The notes below the pieces were generated by a model. That model did no database searches, had not been told where the DNA came from, and saw only the letters and a list, made by a program, of their open reading frames with translations. A DNA stretch of 56,880 nt from Branchiostoma floridae (Eukaryota > Chordata > Leptocardii > Amphioxiformes > Branchiostomatidae). The first letter of the stretch is position 1. The number at the start of each line of letters is the position of its first letter. The position numbers were made by a program, and so were the translations under genes. Positions 52,940 to 56,880 of the stretch are shown in pieces. The DNA lies in the NCBI RefSeq assembly GCF_000003815.2, contig NW_023365793.1, positions 262,453-319,332 of the forward strand, read 5' to 3'.

Positions 52940-53021
52940 GATACATTCGGATTTCATCGACGCGTGCCTAAAGAAAAATGACGCATTTACAGCGCCTGAT
53001 CTGCAAAGGCTGTTGATTGAC
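52940..53021 (+). pseudogene. Open frame segment right of the gypsy insertion
   Basis: Continues the frame of 47911-48009 (VIHSDFIDACLKKNDAFTA, then LQRLLID) to gacag|gtgaga. If spliced in phase 2 to an acceptor before 54036 (ctctttaaag), the frame enters the thumb-like fragment there. Speculative. Confidence 0.3.
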
Positions 53022-53174
53022 AGGTGAGAGTTTTCAAAAATTGTATTTCATATTTTGGTCAAAGCGACATTCCACTCCAGATGGGTTTTTTTTCCAATAG
53101 ACAATGTATTGACATTTTGTGTAACTATTGAGATAAGAAATAATATTGAAATAGAAGGCTTAACTAACTACGTA

Positions 53175-53922
53175 TGGTATAGAGTCCAAAATTTCTCAAT
53201 ATGCCGATGATTCTAATTTCCCTTTGGCCCAGAAACTTGGTTCCCTCTACTCATTAGTTAAAGACTTAGAAGATTTCTCTTTATTATCTGGTTTAATTCC
53301 AAATTTCGATAAATGTAAAATAAAACGTATAGGTTCCTTAAAGGGTACACATTTTTATCTTCCCTGTCCTTTGCCAATTCAATGGACTGACGGCCCCATC
53401 GACCTTTTGGGAATTCATATTCCTGTAGAACTTTCTGATATATTTAATATAAATTTTTATAGGAAATTCACTAATATCGATAAACTTTTATTTCCTTGGA
53501 AGACAAAGACTTTAACACTTATGGGTAAAGTTACTTTAATAAACATACTTATCGTTTCACAATTTATATATTTACTTAGCTCGCTTCCGTCCCCACCCCC
53601 TGATTTTTTTGTTAAATATGAAAAGAAAATATTTCGATTTCTATGGGGAGGTGGACCGGAGCGAGTTAGTAGGAAGACTATTCACAGTGCGTATGAACAG
53701 GGGGGACTTAAGCTAAGAAACTTGGGGTCTGTCGATCTCACCCTAAAAGCCTCTTGGATTCCTAAGCTACAGTTAAACAGAGAATGGTTCTGTTCCAAGA
53801 TTTTATATATGTCTTCTTCATGGTTTCGTACTTCCTTGTTCCCCTTTGCACAACTTTCTGTCCGTGATTCTGATAATTTTATGAATCCCCCGAGCAAGGA
53901 CTTTCAAACATCCTTGGAATAA
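53175..53922 (+). mobile_element. L1/Tx1-like LINE fragment
   Basis: Begins at the catalytic box (SQYADDSNFP) just before the 232-codon open frame that starts at 53224, then runs through FSLLSGLIPNFDKCKI, LLGIHIPVELSDIFNINFY, the W-KTKTLTLMGKVTLINILI block and PPPDFFVKYEKKIFRFLWGG, then EQGGLKLRNL. These are the order and spacing of the L1/Tx1-clade region following YADD. The fragment is truncated at both ends and AT-rich compared with its neighbours, and it ends near an A/T-rich 3' segment. Confidence 0.75.
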
Positions 53923-54035
53923 GTATTGCACACACGAAATTTTTATTATAATAATAAAAGACTCTTTTTTAAAAAGAAAGATTACATGTCTATGCATTTC
54001 TTTTAAATTTCTTTATATTCCACTCTCTTTAAAGC

Positions 54036-54235
54036 AAACACCCACTTCACGAGATCCTGGGGAAGGGTCTAGAGCCGCTACAGACAGGAGGACATCTCCA
54101 TGGCCTGACGTTCCCACAGAAACTACACTACGTTACGACATACTTCATCCCTAAGCTTCAATACCCATTACGGGTAGCGACCATGAGGGTTACGGGGCTA
54201 GAAAAGGTGGACACCATATTATACCACAATAATAG
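54036..54235 (+). pseudogene. Second reverse-transcriptase thumb fragment, homologous to 47115-47245
   Basis: Reads HPLHEILGKGLEPLQTGGHL, then HGLTFPQKLHYVTTYFIPKL and QYPLRVATMRVTGLEKVDT. The block P-Q--G-L-GL-FP-KL---T--IP-L--P-RV aligns residue by residue with 47115-47245. Unusually, it is bounded by an acceptor-like ctttaaag and a donor-like aatag|gtaact. It may be an exonised or simply truncated non-LTR remnant. Confidence 0.5.
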
Positions 54236-54239
54236 GTAA

Positions 54240-55080
54240 CTTAAAAATTTTTTTGAACCCTCAGTGACGCAAGCGTGACACAAGTGCAGTGAGAGGGGAC
54301 CTTTAGACATGTCACATCATTTACCAAATGGGAATTATAATATTATTTTCGCATCAGATATGCAAGTTAGGCTCTTGTTTGATTTACAACATTTTCTTTA
54401 AGTTATTAGTTAGACAAGTTAGCTCCTCATTATTTGCCAAATACACATTACGACGATCGGTTTACCTCTTCATGAGTAACTCCGTTTCAAATTCTGTCAC
54501 ATAAAAATTGGCTGCTGCAGTTTTCAAACAAGTCGCTATGGGGCAAACCTCCCAAGAGCTATCCATCACTCAAATTTTCAAAATGTCAAGGACATAGCTC
54601 TTCCAGATAATTACACCTCAAACTTCAATGACGTTCCGCTCCAGTGCCATAAAAACATTTTCGAATGTGACCTTCATTTTCCCGGCTCGAGCTCACCTAC
54701 CAAATATCATTAAGAACCACCCACAGCTTTGGGAGTATGCTAATAATATACTAACAAAAATCATACTTATAGACAGACACAATCCGCTGCAATACCGTGG
54801 GAGACCACCGGGAGGCCCAATAACGAACTTGACCTTAAAGATCCATCCACAGCATCTTAAGTCATGTTGTTTACATACAAAAACACATGCGACTGTAGTC
54901 ACTACTTTGTTTCTTGCTCAGTGGCCTGTATCAGGCCTTTTATATACCTCTATCAGATAGCCGGGTTGAGTCTTACTGTAACTGTTCTTCGCCCGACAAG
55001 GTCATGAACCCGAATAGTTCCACCCTCAGGCTTAGTACTACTCAAGCTGCGCGTGCGCTTGACCGAATCCGTCATAGTTG
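54240..55080. other. Gene-free stretch
   Basis: A 110-codon open frame (54628-54960) shows no motif and is not called. Nothing else recognised. Confidence 0.35.
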
Positions 55081-55085
55081 GCAAA

Positions 55086-55298
55086 TACTGTAAATGCAGA
55101 AATTTTCGCTGTGTTTTTATGTTCGCGGTTTTCGAGTTGCAAATTTACCGCAAACTTAAAACCACCGCGAACATTGTTTCCATGGCAGTAAGAGGCTAGC
55201 AGTGCATGGTAATACCGCGAACATAAGACCACCGCGAACAGTCCTTTTTCCCGCTACCGCGAAATTAAATCGCAGCAAACTTATATGCATTTACAGTA
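55086..55298. mobile_element. 213-bp miniature inverted-repeat element (tactgtaaatgca family)
   Basis: The ends are tactgtaaatgca and tgcatttacagta as perfect inverted repeats. The interior has repeated accgcgaacat blocks (aaaccaccgcgaacat, taccgcgaacataag, accaccgcgaaca). Intact example of the family also at 28548-28759 and 11708-11895. Confidence 0.8.
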
Positions 55299-55978
55299 GT
55301 TCTAAAGCCACTGTTGTTAACTCTTGGCATGACATGGCAATAAGCCCGAAAGGTTCGTCCCTGAAGCTGACCCTGAACTTGTTTTGAACCTACAGGTTAC
55401 CACGTGGTCATGTCTGAAATTCACCAAACTGTACTGTACAAAGTTTAAACATTATGGCTTCGGCAAGATAAGTCTGGGCTTATGTACGTTAAACACTCTG
55501 GAATGTCCCGACCGCAGCTATGCCGTACTCCATGCCTGTAACCGTCGCCACCTAGCCTTCAGGCAAGTGGTTGGGTTTTGAATGGCTGTCTCTACTACAG
55601 TCAAAAGTTCAGAAGTTCACTCTGATTTTACAAAAATAAGATCAATTTTCTCTGTTTTTCTCTGGTGCAGGATAACCATGAATAGCATAGAATGTGCTCC
55701 AACAGCCAATGTAAATATAACTACTCAAGCGGGGTAGTATATCGTAGAGTGGACTCATTCCTCAGCTAACCAACATCTTTGTGAATGGTTTATTTCGCGT
55801 CATGCGACATACAATAACATACAATGGCAGCCTTTATATCTTTCGGCTGAATTGCAGTATCTTTTACACATTTTACAATTAAAATGAAAAGCAATAGAAG
55901 TGCATAATTCAACACATTTTAAAAATAACAATAATTACTATTAAAATAACTGTGTATAAATTCAAGACTTATTCATAC

Positions 55979-56374
55979 CTAGCACTTTGAACTATTAAGC
56001 AAGTCGACAAGGTATGGTCGTGTAGTCTTCCAATACCTAGAGGTTCTACAGTGGAATTGTGTTATCTGGTGTTTGGACCTGAGGTTTCTGCCATGTAGGC
56101 TCACACGGTTTGGCGGTAGCCATTTTGAGAAAGACGAAGAGCTCAGCAAAGAGGTACCAAACCTTGTACAGAGTTCGTGCCGTCTGTTGCACAGAGACGG
56201 AAGTGACAACTGGACTAGACCCATGTCATAACTAGCAAAGGTAGAACCAAGAATTATGCGGCAAGCTCTTTTTTGCACGTTCTCTATGGCCCTAGACTGG
56301 GCACACGTGATTCCTGGGTGCCAGACCGGACACGCGTATTCTAAGATTGGATCTATCTCACTGCATGCAGTCAT
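55979..56374 (-). mobile_element. 3' fragment of a non-LTR retrotransposon
   Basis: 131 codons matching the C-terminal region of the LINE at 44349-46480: ILEYACPVWHPG, then IENVQKRACRIILGSTFASY, then LCTRF and KWLPPNR. Only the end of ORF2 is left. The stop is in the same relative place. Flanked by similar actcaagcggggt sequences at about 55722 and 56401. Confidence 0.75.
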
Positions 56375-56419
56375 TCCTCAGTACGACATCTATATATCAT
56401 CATACTCAAGCGGGGTGGT

Positions 56420-56880
56420 TATTCTCATTGGTGTACAGTTCTTATAATTAGCCTTCCTGTATCGGCCTTCTTATTTTTTTACCATGACCTACTTTCTTTA
56501 ACGGGATGGGGATCTTTAGAAACCGGGAATACATAAAAAATTTATATACACTCATAAAACAGCACATTATTACCCAGAAATCCTCCTCTAGAAAAACCCA
56601 GACGTTTCTAGCCTATTATATGAGTCCGGACAGGGAGTACTATATTTATTCGCCATAATGAAAACATTTAAGCGCAAATTGGCTTATAGTTAACTTGCTT
56701 AGTAATGCACTTTCATAGTTTATGCTGCTATAAAAATGTGTCATTACTGTATTGTTATTGTTTTCTAAACGTAAGTCCACGACTGCCTAAAAAGCATGTC
56801 AAGCATCGACCTGAGTGTACACTCCAGCTATAAAAAAAGACAAAGTAAAAGTGAACGAAACTTTTTTCCCATCACTGTGA
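56420..56880. other. Right edge, nothing recognised
   Basis: AT-rich non-coding sequence to the end of the window. Confidence 0.35.

Noticed and set aside
54628-54960. 110-codon frame
   Set aside because: No motif or homology pattern that I recognise, and no neighbouring exon in phase.

Overview
The window looks like animal genomic DNA, most probably from a lancelet (Branchiostoma-like) or another invertebrate deuterostome. The reasons are short GT-AG introns, a secreted sushi-repeat protein of the kind common in amphioxus, a DIRS-type retrotransposon, several non-LTR retrotransposon fragments, a tRNA-derived SINE and a dense load of small inverted-repeat elements. No bacterial-style operon, CRISPR array or rRNA gene is visible. 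The species call is inference.

Layout. 1-2948 is a 155-bp satellite array that runs off the left edge, followed by four copies of a 111-bp tandem repeat (to about 3385). 3.4-14.7 kb is gene-poor and holds a CCAAT/TATA cluster, a duplicated 650-bp repeat (7585-8245 and 11978-12622), the first copy of which lies between two inverted copies of another element, and a 1.1-kb inverted-repeat element (12834-13915). 15.2-23.5 kb holds a subtilisin-family peptidase gene with Asp, His, Asn and Ser motifs in successive exons. Its first visible coding exon is split by a 5254-bp DIRS-type element (15281-20534, minus strand). The peptidase copy also carries two frameshifts and an in-frame stop, so it reads as a pseudogene. 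24.7-26.5 kb holds an odd fold-back repeat built from short palindromic modules.

29.7-38.2 kb holds the one gene that appears intact: a secreted protein of about 283 residues. It has a signal peptide split after two codons, an arginine-rich stretch and four sushi/CCP-like domains with six cysteines each, one per phase 1-1 exon, then a five-residue tail. Its introns contain a 51-52-bp minisatellite, a truncated non-LTR retrotransposon, a 200-bp inverted-repeat element with a 10-bp target duplication, and a GT microsatellite.

38.2-56.9 kb is mobile-element territory. It holds hAT-like and piggyBac-like non-autonomous elements, a SINE, a fold-back hairpin, a 5'-truncated non-LTR element with a 636-codon open frame, two homologous reverse-transcriptase thumb fragments, an almost pristine Ty3/gypsy LTR retrotransposon (48010-52934, LTRs differing at one visible base), an L1/Tx1-like fragment and a further LINE tail. 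Host genes and mobile elements are physically interwoven: two of the insertions (DIRS and gypsy) interrupt reading frames that become continuous again across the insertion point.
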